Assembly: GCA_044222195.1 (NCBI GenBank) | Contig: JBGANS010000021.1 | Span: 1-64,000, forward strand | Source: JAHBXE01 sp044222195 | GTDB lineage: Bacteria; Planctomycetota; Phycisphaerae; Phycisphaerales; UBA1924 | DNA length: 64,000 bases | Direction: 5' to 3' | Shown here: one piece after another, positions 25,145 through 33,587 of the stretch | Layout of the letters: each line of letters opens with the position of its first letter | Position numbering within the stretch: position 1 is the stretch's first letter | Position numbers and translations under genes: made by a program | The notes under the pieces: generated by a model | Database searches by the model: none | The model's input: the letters and a program-made list of their open reading frames with translations, nothing else | Told to the model about the DNA's origin: nothing

Positions 25145-25648
25145 ATGAAGACTGCTGCTGTGGCCGTGATGGCCGGAATCGCTCTTTTCGTCGGCGCCTG
25201 TGAAGAAAAGCCCGCGCCCAAGCCGGCCGCGCCCGCGGTCAAGCCCGCGCCGAGCGACACACCAAAGACAAACGCGCCCGCCGCGACGGGCAACACCCTC
25301 GAATCGATCAAGAAGGAAGCCTCCGGCGCTGCCGGGGCCGCCGGCGCCGCCGCGACGGAGCTGCGCGACAAGGCGGTCGCCACGTTCTCGTCGAAGTACG
25401 ACGACTTCAAGATGCAGATCGCGACGCTGCAGGACAAGGCGAAGGACGTTCCCGCCGCGGCCAAGGCGGCGTTCGACTCGGCGATGACGCAGGTCAACAC
25501 GCTGACCAAGGACGTCGAGGGCAAGCTGACGGAGCTGAAGAACGCGTCGGGCGAAACGGTGAAGAAGCTGCAGGACTCAATCGAGGGCCTGTGGCCGAAG
25601 GTCCAGGAACAGATCACGGCGGCGGAGAAGGCTCTGTCGGGCAAGTGA
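25145..25648 (+). CDS. Predicted lipoprotein, Ala-rich helical
   Basis: The 167-residue product starts at ATG 25145 and has a lipoprotein signal peptide with lipobox VGAC (Cys19), so it should be lipid-anchored after cleavage. A Pro/Ala/Lys linker (KPAPKPAAPAVKPAPSD) follows, then a long charged, Ala-rich helical region (about 70-165) with heptad-like spacing (ELRDKAVATF, VEGKLTELKNASGETVKKL). It looks like a coiled coil or apolipoprotein-like helix bundle; no specific family is recognised. A strong terminator lies 24 bp downstream. Confidence 0.83.
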   Translation: MKTAAVAVMAGIALFVGACEEKPAPKPAAPAVKPAPSDTPKTNAPAATGNTLESIKKEASGAAGAAGAAATELRDKAVATFSSKYDDFKMQIATLQDKAKDVPAAAKAAFDSAMTQVNTLTKDVEGKLTELKNASGETVKKLQDSIEGLWPKVQEQITAAEKALSGK

Positions 25649-25671
25649 ACTGAGAGACTGTGAAGTGAAAG

Positions 25672-25700
25672 CGGGCCCGGACAATGGTCCGGGCCCGTTT
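25672..25700 (+). terminator. Terminator between the lipoprotein gene and infC
   Basis: A perfect 11-bp stem (CGGGCCCGGAC / GTCCGGGCCCG) with an AATG loop is followed by TTT on the plus strand. It lies between convergent genes and could serve both. Confidence 0.85.
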
Positions 25701-25738
25701 ACAATTGTGGATTGGCACTATCAGCTCGGCTTTGTCAA

Positions 25739-26458
25739 TCAGCCCGGCTCATCATCGCCATCGTCACCTTCATCGCTCGCGGCGATCTTGGCCTCTTCGG
25801 CCTTGATCCGCGCCGCTTCTTCGGCGGCCAGCTGGGCCTCGGACTTGCCCTCGGCCTTGGCCTTGGCGGCTTTTTCCTTCTCGATCTTGCGCTTGATGGC
25901 TTCGACCTTCACCTTGTCGGGCGCGATGATGATGCTCGCTTCCTTGCCCATCCAGCGAGGCGTCTGCTCGACCTTGCAGATGTCGGCGAGCTTCGTCACG
26001 CACTCCTTCAGATGTTCGAGGCCGAGCTCGCGGTGGGCGATTTCGCGCCCGCGGAAGCGCTGGACGATGTGGACCTTGTGCCCGGCCATGAGGAAGCGGC
26101 GGGCCTGGTCGATGCGGATCTGAACATCGTGCGGGTCGATCTTGACCGACCGGCCGAGGCGGATCTGCTTCATTTCGGTGGACTTGGACGCGGCGCGGGT
26201 CTTCCGGGCTTTCTGGGAAAGCTCGTACTTGTACTTGCCGTAGTCCATGATCTTGCACACGGGCGGGCGGGCATCGGGAACGATCTCGACGAGATCGAGC
26301 CCGGCTTCCTGCGCGCGGCGCATGGCGTCGGCTGTCTCGACGACGCCGATCTGCTCTTCCTCCGGCCCGATGAGCCGGACGGGGGTGATGCGGATCAGGT
26401 GGTTCACGCGGGTGCGCTGCACCGGCGGACCGCCACGATCAAACCTTCTGCCGTTGAT
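25739..26458 (-). CDS. infC: Translation initiation factor IF-3, probable ATC start
   Basis: The product (239 residues from the proposed start) is IF-3, which binds the 30S subunit and proofreads start-codon pairing. The N-domain block (VRLIGPEEEQIGVVETADAM), the linker helix and the C-domain (IRLGRSVKIDPHDVQIRIDQ) are clear. The C-terminus has an extra Lys/Ala/Glu-rich, then acidic tail of about 50 residues. No ATG, GTG or TTG is well placed: the only strong ribosome site, AGGAG at 26467-26471, lies eight bases from an ATC codon beginning INGRRFDRGG. infC is known to use rare start codons (AUU in E. coli) for autoregulation. Downstream rpmI and rplT are absent. Confidence 0.93.
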   Translation of the reverse strand: MNGRRFDRGGPPVQRTRVNHLIRITPVRLIGPEEEQIGVVETADAMRRAQEAGLDLVEIVPDARPPVCKIMDYGKYKYELSQKARKTRAASKSTEMKQIRLGRSVKIDPHDVQIRIDQARRFLMAGHKVHIVQRFRGREIAHRELGLEHLKECVTKLADICKVEQTPRWMGKEASIIIAPDKVKVEAIKRKIEKEKAAKAKAEGKSEAQLAAEEAARIKAEEAKIAASDEGDDGDDEPG

Positions 26459-26749
26459 GCGTGATACTCCTTTCAACGCCGTCAAGTGCGGCGCTGACAA
26501 ACACCCGGAACTCGGACTGACGCCAGTCCGCTCGATCCGGGTAGGTAACCGGGACACTGACACTCATTGTGGACCACGACCAGCAACGCCACGAACCTGG
26601 CACGCTCGGAAGCCGGAACAAAGTCGCTGCGTGAGGTTCGGTTGGGCCATAGGTCTCCAGATCGGACCCCACGCGGGCCCGACTCCGACAGGAACACTAA
26701 CATCGGTTCATCGACGAGGCAAGCTCTTTTTCAGGAGTTCCGACAAGCC

Positions 26750-27049
26750 TCAGGATACGCCCACAAGGCTTCGCCTCAGCTGCGAAAGGGCGTACACGGC
26801 GGCCTCGGCCTCGGTCCGACCGACGACGGCGCCCACCGGATCGCCGGTGGAGCTGCGCCACTCGGCGCGATAGCAGTCAAAGAGCTGAACATGCCGGAGA
26901 TTGATCACGAAGCCTGCTTCACTGAACTCTCGCCTGACGCGATCGACCGTCGGGTACGCTCGGCCATCGCTGTGATGAATGCATCCCGCGCTGTTGAGCG
27001 GGGACCAGTTCGTGGCGTACAACTCGTCGATGGCGAAGTCCAGACCCAT
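26750..27049 (-). CDS. Conserved hypothetical protein
   Basis: The 99-residue product starts MGLDFAIDELYATNWSPLN, from an ATG with AAAGGG seven bases upstream. A conserved-looking core, REFSEAGFVINLRHVQLFDC then YRAEWRSSTGDPVGAVVG, ends in RTEAEAAVYALSQLRR. There is no signal peptide or membrane segment, so it should be a small cytoplasmic protein. I do not recognise a function. The 291-bp stretch between it and infC (26459-26749) shows no other gene and may hold the infC leader; 27050-27222 also shows none. Confidence 0.7.
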   Translation of the reverse strand: MGLDFAIDELYATNWSPLNSAGCIHHSDGRAYPTVDRVRREFSEAGFVINLRHVQLFDCYRAEWRSSTGDPVGAVVGRTEAEAAVYALSQLRRSLVGVS

Positions 27050-27222
27050 GGGGCGCCCTTTCCATCATCGCGGACAGGACACGCGGCTTCGGACTCTCTC
27101 GCCGTGAACGAACCCTTCCGAAACCGCTGAGCAATATTAGCCATTTGCGCCCGCCGCCGTCCAGCCCGGACCCGGCGGCGCAAGGGCCAAATAACGGACA
27201 TCTCGACGGGCAACTCGGACAA

Positions 27223-28071
27223 CTACGCCGACGCCTTGCCCGCCAGAATCAGGGCGCACACGTCGTACATCACGTGCACTCCGACCGCGACTCCGAAGCC
27301 CCGCATGACGAACACAGAGCCAAAGTACAGCCCGGCGGCCAGGAATGAAGCGGCCTTGAACGCATCCACGCCTCCCCCCGGGCCGGACACATCGTGGTAC
27401 GCGGCGAAGGCCGCGGCGGCAAGAACCACGGCGATGGCGGTTCCGGTGCGGGGGCTGATTCGGCCCAGGTCGATGAGGATGAGACGCAGGGCCGATACGC
27501 CGATGAGTCGGAAGAGGAACTCCTCGTAGATCCCCGCGCCGATCGAGACCACGGCCGCCGCCTGCCAGGGCAGGGCCGCGAGCGGATTCGAGGGATCGGT
27601 CTGAACCGCCGGTGGTGGGGCCCCGGGCCCGCCGAGCGCGAGCTGGATCAGTCCGAAGAAGACGACGAGCGGCATGGTCAGCGCGAGCGATTCGCCGTAC
27701 ATGCCGAGAACGGCGGCGGCGCGGATGCGCCATCGCTCGTTGCTGACGATGTGCCAGACGAGCAGGGCCGAGACGAGCGCGATGGAAGGGAAGGATCGCC
27801 CGGCGATGCCGAGATCCTGGAAGAACGCGAGGAGCAGGCTGTGGGCGCGGATCGATTGCACGCCCGCGGTCTCGACACTGGAGAGAAAGAGCCGCGAGCC
27901 GACCTCGTAGGCGAGAATCAGGGGCACCAGCATCGCGAGAATCGAGAGCGGTTTCTGGATGATCGCTGAGTAATCGTCACGTCCGCGCATGCGCAGCGTG
28001 ATGGGGCGGTGCTGCATCTTCCACCCCGAACCGGGGCGCGGAGCGGCACGCCTTGACCTGGACTTGGCCAT
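27223..28071 (-). CDS. CPBP family intramembrane protease-like protein
   Basis: The 282-residue membrane protein has about seven hydrophobic segments and the CPBP (CAAX protease/bacteriocin-processing, Abi) motifs: EEFLFR (motif 1, EExxxR) near residue 180, FAAYHDVS (motif 2, FxxxH) and GVHVMYDVC (motif 3, HxxxD). These form the glutamate/histidine metal site of Rce1-like proteases. The substrate is unknown; members act in bacteriocin immunity, protein maturation or unknown roles. The hydrophilic N-terminus (MAKSRSRRAAPRPGSGWK) may indicate that translation really starts at the Met at residue 19. It follows rpsT on the minus strand, with a hairpin between. Confidence 0.88.
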   Translation of the reverse strand: MAKSRSRRAAPRPGSGWKMQHRPITLRMRGRDDYSAIIQKPLSILAMLVPLILAYEVGSRLFLSSVETAGVQSIRAHSLLLAFFQDLGIAGRSFPSIALVSALLVWHIVSNERWRIRAAAVLGMYGESLALTMPLVVFFGLIQLALGGPGAPPPAVQTDPSNPLAALPWQAAAVVSIGAGIYEEFLFRLIGVSALRLILIDLGRISPRTGTAIAVVLAAAAFAAYHDVSGPGGGVDAFKAASFLAAGLYFGSVFVMRGFGVAVGVHVMYDVCALILAGKASA

Positions 28072-28082
28072 CGGGAAAGCAA

Positions 28083-28109
28083 CCGGACCGCCGAAGGTCG
28101 GCGGTCCGG
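28083..28109 (-). terminator. Hairpin between rpsT and the CPBP gene
   Basis: A perfect 12-bp stem (CCGGACCGCCGA with its complement, loop of 3) lies 33 bp after the rpsT stop. There is no run of U on the minus strand, only TTGCTTTC, so its strength is uncertain. Confidence 0.6.
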
Positions 28110-28141
28110 GAGAAGATCGTACCGAGTTTTGAAAGACCGAA

Positions 28142-28417
28142 TCAGGCCTTGGCGGACTTGCGCGCCTTGAGAGCGGCGCTCATGCGGCTCTTGCGGCGGG
28201 CGGCCTGGTTCTTGTGGATCACGCCCTTGGCGGCGGTGCGGTCCACGATCTGGGCGCACTCGCGCATCGCCTTGGCGGCTTCATCGACCGAACCATGGGC
28301 GAGCTTGTCGCGGAACGCCTTGATGGCGTCGCGCATGGTGCGGAGACGCCACTTGTTGCGCGCATGCGCGGCTTCGTTCTGACGGATGCGCTTCTTTGCG
28401 GAGAGAGAGTGTGCCAT
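28142..28417 (-). CDS. rpsT: 30S ribosomal protein S20
   Basis: The 91-residue, very basic, all-helical protein reads MAHSLSAKKRIRQNEAAHAR at its start and ends with HKNQAARRKSRMSAALKARK, typical of S20, which binds the 5' and 3' minor domains of 16S rRNA and helps 30S assembly. Length is normal. ATG start. It is monocistronic between a hairpin and a tRNA gene of opposite strand. Confidence 0.97.
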   Translation of the reverse strand: MAHSLSAKKRIRQNEAAHARNKWRLRTMRDAIKAFRDKLAHGSVDEAAKAMRECAQIVDRTAAKGVIHKNQAARRKSRMSAALKARKSAKA

Positions 28418-28574
28418 ATGAGGGAAGGGTCCAGGGGATCATGACAAGGCCGCCCACCGACGGCCGGGGACGGAAGTATCGCCCCCGCGGGCCGCGAATC
28501 AAGCCCCCCACTTCCGAGATCGGTCCACAAGGCACTTGCCACCGCCCTACCCCGGGTTTACTGTTGCCCCGGAT

Positions 28575-28648
28575 GCGGGCGTAGCTCAATTGGATAGAGC
28601 ACCTGACTACGGATCAGGAGGTTAGGGGTTCGACTCCCTTCGCCCGTG
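28575..28648 (+). tRNA. tRNA-Arg (anticodon ACG)
   Basis: A full cloverleaf can be drawn: acceptor stem GCGGGCG pairs with CGCCCGT (one G-U), D arm GCTC/GAGC, anticodon stem CCTGA/TCAGG with loop CTACGGA giving anticodon ACG, and T loop TTCGACT. CCA is not encoded. ACG decodes CGN codons after A34-to-inosine editing. A terminator follows directly. Confidence 0.95.
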
Positions 28649-28659
28649 TTGCTGAAAAA

Positions 28660-28690
28660 CGCCCGGAAAGCCGGGCGGTTTTCGTTTTTC
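28660..28690 (+). terminator. Terminator of tRNA-Arg(ACG)
   Basis: A 7-bp stem CGCCCGG / CCGGGCG with an AAAG loop is followed by GTTTTCGTTTTT, a clear rho-independent terminator 12 bp past the tRNA. Confidence 0.9.
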
Positions 28691-29130
28691 GAACGCCGTG
28701 GAAGGCCGCCGGCGCAGGGGAATCAAGATAAAAAAAGCAGAACGGACGATCGGCGTCTCTGGGCCTTGAAGGCTCGTTGCCCCGCCGCGGCTCCGCCCGA
28801 CGGATTGACCATCTCGCGGCATCAACAGGGGATTCTGGGCCTCCGCGTCGGTCCCGTGCCCCAAGTGGTTCGAAACCACTCCCCACGCATGTCCGGCTCG
28901 GCTCCTTTCAGAATGCGGACCCACCTCGCGCGGCCCGAACGACAGTTTGGGGCTCGCCTTCACCTAGCGGGTCGGCGAATTTTCTCGGCTCGTGGTGGAG
29001 AAAGGTTGTCTTGACCGGGCGCAAAGACCGGATTGGCACGCCGGGTCCTTTCTCATTCGTCGATTCCCTCCATCGCATGCGGAAGCTCTCAGGATTGGTT
29101 TCGTTTCAGGCTACAGTTCTTGAGAGCCGT
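28691..29130. other. Spacer between two tRNA-Arg genes, no gene seen
   Basis: This 440-bp stretch has open frames on both strands but none with a ribosome site, family likeness or sensible composition. I see no further RNA gene in it. It presumably holds the promoter of the second tRNA near its right end. Confidence 0.5.
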
Positions 29131-29204
29131 GCGGGCATAGCTCAACTGGATAGAGCACCTGACTTCGGATCAGGAGGTTGTGGGTTCGACTCCTACTGCC
29201 CGTG
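29131..29204 (+). tRNA. tRNA-Arg (anticodon TCG)
   Basis: The cloverleaf has acceptor stem GCGGGCA/TGCCCGT, D arm GCTC/GAGC, anticodon stem CCTGA/TCAGG with loop CTTCGGA giving anticodon TCG (CGA codons), and T loop TTCGACT. It is nearly identical to the tRNA-Arg(ACG) 480 bp upstream apart from the anticodon and a few acceptor and T-stem changes, suggesting duplication and anticodon shift. CCA is not encoded. Confidence 0.95.
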
Positions 29205-29289
29205 TTTCCCGCGTGACACTTGGGACCGTTGGCGCGCGTGGGGCCTATAGGCCCGCTGGGCGCTCGAGTGCTGCGCAGTCCCAAGTGAA

Positions 29290-29323
29290 GAGGCCGCGGC
29301 TCCTCGTGGGAATCCGCGGCCTC
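29290..29323 (-). terminator. Hairpin downstream of the repetitive dockerin-tailed protein gene
   Basis: A perfect 10-bp stem GAGGCCGCGG / CCGCGGCCTC with a 14-nt loop lies 43 bp past the stop of the minus-strand gene ending at 29367. It also lies downstream of tRNA-Arg(TCG) on the other strand and could serve both. There is no strong U-tract. Confidence 0.55.
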
Positions 29324-29366
29324 GTTCGAACAGATCGGAGCGGCTCCTGCCCCTGGCTGCGGGGGC

Positions 29367-32300
29367 TCAGATGCAGCCGCCGGCAAACTTGTTGAGGAAG
29401 CACTGGAAGTCGTTGGCGGTGAGCGTCGGCGTTCCGGTGCTGCTGTCGCAGTTGGCGTAGGGGTCGCCCTGGGCGAAGCGGTTGAGGAAGCACTGGAAGT
29501 CGTTGGCCGTCAGCGTCGGCGAGCCGGTGCTGTTGTCGCAGTTGACGTAGCAGGTCACGTACAGGCGGACGAACGTCGGGCCATAGATGAGGAACGCTTG
29601 TTTCTTGTTGATGAGAGGCTGGAAGTTGGTGTTGGTGAACTGGCCTGTCACCGACGAGCCAGACACGATGGTGTAGGTGCTGCCGACCGGCGGATCAAAG
29701 GGGTTGACGATGGAGATGTTGAGCGTCGCACCGGGGTTGATGGTGACCGGCGAAGTGCCCTGGAGGGCATCGTACGACGCCACCGAACCGAGCTGGCAGT
29801 TGAAGACCGACTTGCCGCCCAGCGTGAGTGAACTGCCCATAGGCTGGATCAGGCCGAGCGCGGTCGGAGTCCCAAAGGGCTGATCCGGGGCGATGGTGCC
29901 GTTCACGACGATGTTGCCGTAGAACCGGCCGGAACCGGTGACAGCCTGACCGCTTCCCAGCGTGAGCGGGTTGGCGGCCGAGCTCTGGCCCCACAGGTAC
30001 GCCGAGTCATTGGCGAATCCCGTCGCCTGCATCCGGACGGTGCCCGTGCCGGAGATGGTGGCGGCTCCGGGCGCGACCAGCCTCGCCGGGTTGCCGGGCG
30101 CTCCAAGCGTTTCCACGAGCACGGTTCCGTTGTTCACGATTCCGTTGGCCGTCACGTTGAGCGTCGAGTTGTCGCTGATCTGCAGGACCGAGCCCGTGTT
30201 GATCGTGACGCCATCCAGCGTGGAGGAGCCGTAGTTGCTCACCGGCCCGGACGCGCTGGAGCCGATCGATCCACCCGACACCGTTGCGTTCTCAAGCCCG
30301 CCTGTGCTCGCCCCCTGCGTGCTGAGCACACCGCTGGCGCCTTGCGTGAGCGTAAAGGCTCGGAGGTGCCAGCCCCCGCCGTTGGAGGACGTGATAGTGG
30401 CGTTGTTGGTCTTCGCCGAACCCAGCATGACGATGTACTTGCCCGCATCGTCGGCGTTGACTGTGCCGTTGTTGGTCAGAGCGCTGAAAATCCGACCATG
30501 CCCGTTGATCGAGTGCGGCGCGGCCTGGGTGATGGCGTTGGCCGCGTTGCCGTTGTCGTAGACATATGCCGAATCGTTGTCGCCGTTGCCGGTGCCCTGC
30601 AGGCGGATGAGGCCCGAGCCGCCGATCGTTGTGCCCGGCGACGTCGAGTTGATGCGGGCGGGGTTACCCGGCGCGGCGGGGTTGCTCACGAGGATGGTGC
30701 CGTTGTTGGTCAGGCCGGTCGAGGTCATCGTGCTGTTGTCGTTGACCTGGATGAACGACCCCGGCGTCAGCGTGGACCCGTTGATGCCAACGGTGCCGGC
30801 CGTGCCGAACGACTGGCCGCTCACGTTGGTGATCGTGCCGCCGTTGACCGTGCAGTTCTCAAACCCGCCGCCGGACACGCTCGTGTTCGAGCTCGACAAC
30901 AGCCCGTTGTTGGTCACCGTGATGCCCCGGAAGTACCAGAACCCGCCGTTGCTCGAGGTGATCGTGGCGTTGTTGGTCTTGGGCGTGGCGAGGAAGACGA
31001 TTCCCTTGCTGGTCGGGCCGCCCGCGTTGGGAGAGTTGTTGGCGTTGACCAGCCCGTTGTTGATCAGCGCGACATGGACCCGGCCGTAGCCGTTGAGCGT
31101 CTGGTTCGCGCCCAGAGTCAGCGTGTTGGCCGCGTTGGCATTGTTGTAGAGATACGCGGCATCGTTGTCGCCGTTGCCGGACTGCGGGCCCTGCAGCGTG
31201 ATCGTCCCCGTTCCGGTGATGGACACCGGCGCTGCGGCGTCAAAGTGCGCGTTGTTGCCCGGCGCCGCGGGGTCCGAGATCTTCCAGCTGCCGTTGTTCA
31301 CCAGGTCGGTCGCGAGCAGCACGCTGCTGTTGTCGGTGACGGTGTGAACCCCGTTGACAGTCAGGTTGCTCAGCGTGCTCGAGCCGTAGTACTGAAACAC
31401 GCCCGTCCCGGCCGTGGTGAAACCGCCGCCCGAGAGCGTGGAGCTGACGAACTGCACCGGGCTGGCCGCGTCGGTCGAGATGATCTGCGCCGCCGGGTTC
31501 CCGGTGACCGTGACGCCGCGGAACTGGAGGAAGCCGCCGTTGCTTGCGGTCATTGTTCCGTTGTTGGTCTTGGCGGCGCTGATCAGGATGATGCCCTTGC
31601 CGGCGATGTCCGAGTTGACCGTGCCGTTGTTGACCAGGCCCGCATAGATGCGGCCGTAGCCCCGGATCGAGTGCGTCGTGGCGTTGGTGAAAATGTTCGC
31701 CGCGTTGCCGTTGTTGTACAGATAGGCCGAGTCGTTGTCGCCGTTGCCACCGCCGATGCCCTGGAGGCGGAGCGTGCCCGTCCCGCCAAGAGTGACGCTC
31801 GCGTCGGTCGCGTTGACGTACGCGTTATTGCCGGGCGCGGCGGGATCGCTCACGGTCCACGTGCCGTTGTTGATCACGCCGCCGGCATTGATCGAAACGC
31901 TCGAGTTGTCGGTCACCCTCGCGGTGTTCAGCAGCGTGACGCCGCTCAGAGAGCTGGCTCCGTAGAACTGGATCCCCGAGCCTGTTCCCGCACCGTCGAG
32001 AGTACCGCCGGCGACACTCGCGCCGACGAACTGGATGGGACTGCTGTTGGACGAGGCGCACACGCCGCCGGCGCCCTGGGTGAGCCCGATGGTCCGGAAC
32101 TGGACGAACCCGCCGTTGCTTGCCGTGATCGAGGCGTTGTTGGTCTTGGGAGAACCGATCATCAACAGGCCCTTGCCGTTCTGGTCGGCGTTCACCGTGC
32201 CGTTGTTGATGATCCCGTTGTAGACCCGGCCGTACCCGGCGATGGTGTGGCCCGCCGAGTTGGTCATCGAGTTGGCCGCGTTCCCGTTGTTGTAGAGGTA

Positions 32301-32762
32301 CGCGGCGTCGGAGTCGCCGTTGGAGGACGCCGCCGCAAGCCGGACGGTGCCCGTCCCCGACAGGACGATCGGGTTGGCGGCGTTGAGAAGCGTGCCGTTG
32401 CCGGGCGCTCCGGACGCGGAGATCTGGATCAGGCCGGTATTGGAGATGTTGCCGTATACGTTCAGGGCGGCGTTGTCAAAGATACTGAGCGTCGCGTTGA
32501 CGTTGCTCAGAGTGAGCGTGTTGCACGACGCACCCGCGTTCTGCATGCTGACCGTGTATGCGGTGCCGAGCCCAAGGGTGACGTTCGTGCCTGACGAGTT
32601 CGGCACGGCCGCCGGGCTCCAGCGAGCGGGGTTGAACCAACTGTCGCTCACGGCGGCGGCCCAGCTGCTCTGGGCTTGAGCCGCGGAGGCCGAAGCCAGG
32701 GCCACGCCGGCGGCGGCGGCAAGCAGGGCTGGATGAACTCGCTGATTCAGACGTTCTTTCAC
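29367..32762 (-). CDS. Large secreted repeat protein with paired GC-type dockerin-like tail
   Basis: The 1131-residue product starts at GTG 32762 (GAGGAG six bases upstream) with a signal peptide VKERLNQRVHPALLAAAAGV...AQAQ. The body is about five units of roughly 180-190 residues, each containing AYLYNNGNAAN-like, GYGRxYxxLxNNGTVNxD and KTNNxTxTxSNGGF blocks. The Asn/Gly/Thr-rich composition and short strands suggest a beta-helix like autotransporter passenger repeats, but there is no beta-barrel domain. The end carries two CDxSTGxPTLTANDFQCFLNxFAxG motifs and finishes GGCI. I infer a surface-anchored or exported fibre-like protein, function unknown. It is divergent from the sigma-factor gene, sharing a 194-bp upstream region. 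Confidence 0.87.
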   Translation of the reverse strand: MKERLNQRVHPALLAAAAGVALASASAAQAQSSWAAAVSDSWFNPARWSPAAVPNSSGTNVTLGLGTAYTVSMQNAGASCNTLTLSNVNATLSIFDNAALNVYGNISNTGLIQISASGAPGNGTLLNAANPIVLSGTGTVRLAAASSNGDSDAAYLYNNGNAANSMTNSAGHTIAGYGRVYNGIINNGTVNADQNGKGLLMIGSPKTNNASITASNGGFVQFRTIGLTQGAGGVCASSNSSPIQFVGASVAGGTLDGAGTGSGIQFYGASSLSGVTLLNTARVTDNSSVSINAGGVINNGTWTVSDPAAPGNNAYVNATDASVTLGGTGTLRLQGIGGGNGDNDSAYLYNNGNAANIFTNATTHSIRGYGRIYAGLVNNGTVNSDIAGKGIILISAAKTNNGTMTASNGGFLQFRGVTVTGNPAAQIISTDAASPVQFVSSTLSGGGFTTAGTGVFQYYGSSTLSNLTVNGVHTVTDNSSVLLATDLVNNGSWKISDPAAPGNNAHFDAAAPVSITGTGTITLQGPQSGNGDNDAAYLYNNANAANTLTLGANQTLNGYGRVHVALINNGLVNANNSPNAGGPTSKGIVFLATPKTNNATITSSNGGFWYFRGITVTNNGLLSSSNTSVSGGGFENCTVNGGTITNVSGQSFGTAGTVGINGSTLTPGSFIQVNDNSTMTSTGLTNNGTILVSNPAAPGNPARINSTSPGTTIGGSGLIRLQGTGNGDNDSAYVYDNGNAANAITQAAPHSINGHGRIFSALTNNGTVNADDAGKYIVMLGSAKTNNATITSSNGGGWHLRAFTLTQGASGVLSTQGASTGGLENATVSGGSIGSSASGPVSNYGSSTLDGVTINTGSVLQISDNSTLNVTANGIVNNGTVLVETLGAPGNPARLVAPGAATISGTGTVRMQATGFANDSAYLWGQSSAANPLTLGSGQAVTGSGRFYGNIVVNGTIAPDQPFGTPTALGLIQPMGSSLTLGGKSVFNCQLGSVASYDALQGTSPVTINPGATLNISIVNPFDPPVGSTYTIVSGSSVTGQFTNTNFQPLINKKQAFLIYGPTFVRLYVTCYVNCDNSTGSPTLTANDFQCFLNRFAQGDPYANCDSSTGTPTLTANDFQCFLNKFAGGCI

Positions 32763-32956
32763 GGCACGCTCCTCTTTATTCGGACCCCTCGTGGCGACCC
32801 GCGGCAAACGCGAAGCCGCCGAACCCCGGTTTGCGAGCCCGCAAATACCCCGGTTTTCAAGCCCTAGACCACATCCGTGAACCTTCTGACACGATTCGCG
32901 CCGCAATTCCGCGGCCCGATCCATGCAAGTCCTCCACGGAGTGGTAGATTGAGTTC

Positions 32957-33544
32957 GTGTACGCGCAGACCACCACTCACGTCACGCTCTTGGCTCGGCT
33001 CTCGGGAGGGAGCGACGACGCGGCCTGGCGGGAGTTCTGTGATCGCTACGAAGAGCTGATCCGAAGCTTCGCCCGCCGGCGCGGCCTGTCCGCCGCGGAC
33101 TGCGATGACGTGCTGCAGGATGTGATGCTCGCCCTGACCAAGTCCATGCCCGGGTTTCGGTATGACCCTGCCAAGGGCAAGTTCCGGTCGTACCTGAAAA
33201 CGGTCACGCTGCACGCTCTTCTGAGAAGAACGCGTCAGAAGGGTGCCGGCTCGCCCCTACAGATCGGGGACGGGAGCGTGTCCCGGGCTGTCGAAGACGA
33301 GACCGAAGAGGTGTGGGAGACCGAGTGGAGGCAGTACCACCTGCGGATGGCGATGAAAACGATCCGCACGGAGTTCAACGCGGCGGATCGCGAGGCCTTC
33401 GAGCGATACGCCGTCGCGGGGGAAGACGCGGCCGCGGTCGCGACCAGCCTGTCGCTCTCGGTCGACCAGGTGTACCAGGCCAAGTCTCGCGTTCTCCGCA
33501 GGTTGGGTCAGGTCATCGCCAGGCAGGTGGAAGAGGAAGGCTGA
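32957..33544 (+). CDS. ECF-type RNA polymerase sigma factor
   Basis: The 195-residue product starts at GTG 32957 (MYAQTTTHVTLLARL). Region 2 is visible as WREFCDRYEELIRSFARRRGLS then DDVLQDVMLALTKSM and KFRSYLKTVTLHALLRR; region 4 as DREAFERYAVAGEDAAAVAT then LSVDQVYQAKSRVLRRL, the helix-turn-helix that reads the -35 element. There is no region 1 or 3. No anti-sigma gene is adjacent. Instead a Ser/Thr kinase gene follows 43 bp downstream on the same strand, the arrangement known for planctomycete ECF factors linked to kinases, so control by phosphorylation is plausible. Confidence 0.93.
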   Translation: MYAQTTTHVTLLARLSGGSDDAAWREFCDRYEELIRSFARRRGLSAADCDDVLQDVMLALTKSMPGFRYDPAKGKFRSYLKTVTLHALLRRTRQKGAGSPLQIGDGSVSRAVEDETEEVWETEWRQYHLRMAMKTIRTEFNAADREAFERYAVAGEDAAAVATSLSLSVDQVYQAKSRVLRRLGQVIARQVEEEG

Positions 33545-33587
33545 CAGGCCCGGCGCGCCGGACCGTCGCCGCTCGTGGGACCAGGGC

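Noticed and set aside
26459..26563. Upstream start for infC
   Set aside because: The in-frame upstream codons include the ribosome site itself, and the added residues are not IF-3-like.
28646..29014. 122-codon frame between the two tRNA genes
   Set aside because: It begins at the tRNA 3' end, crosses a terminator and has no ribosome site or recognisable domain.
30342..32594. Plus-strand 750-codon frame
   Set aside because: Antisense to the dockerin-tailed repeat gene; its repeats mirror those of the real gene and it has no start signal.
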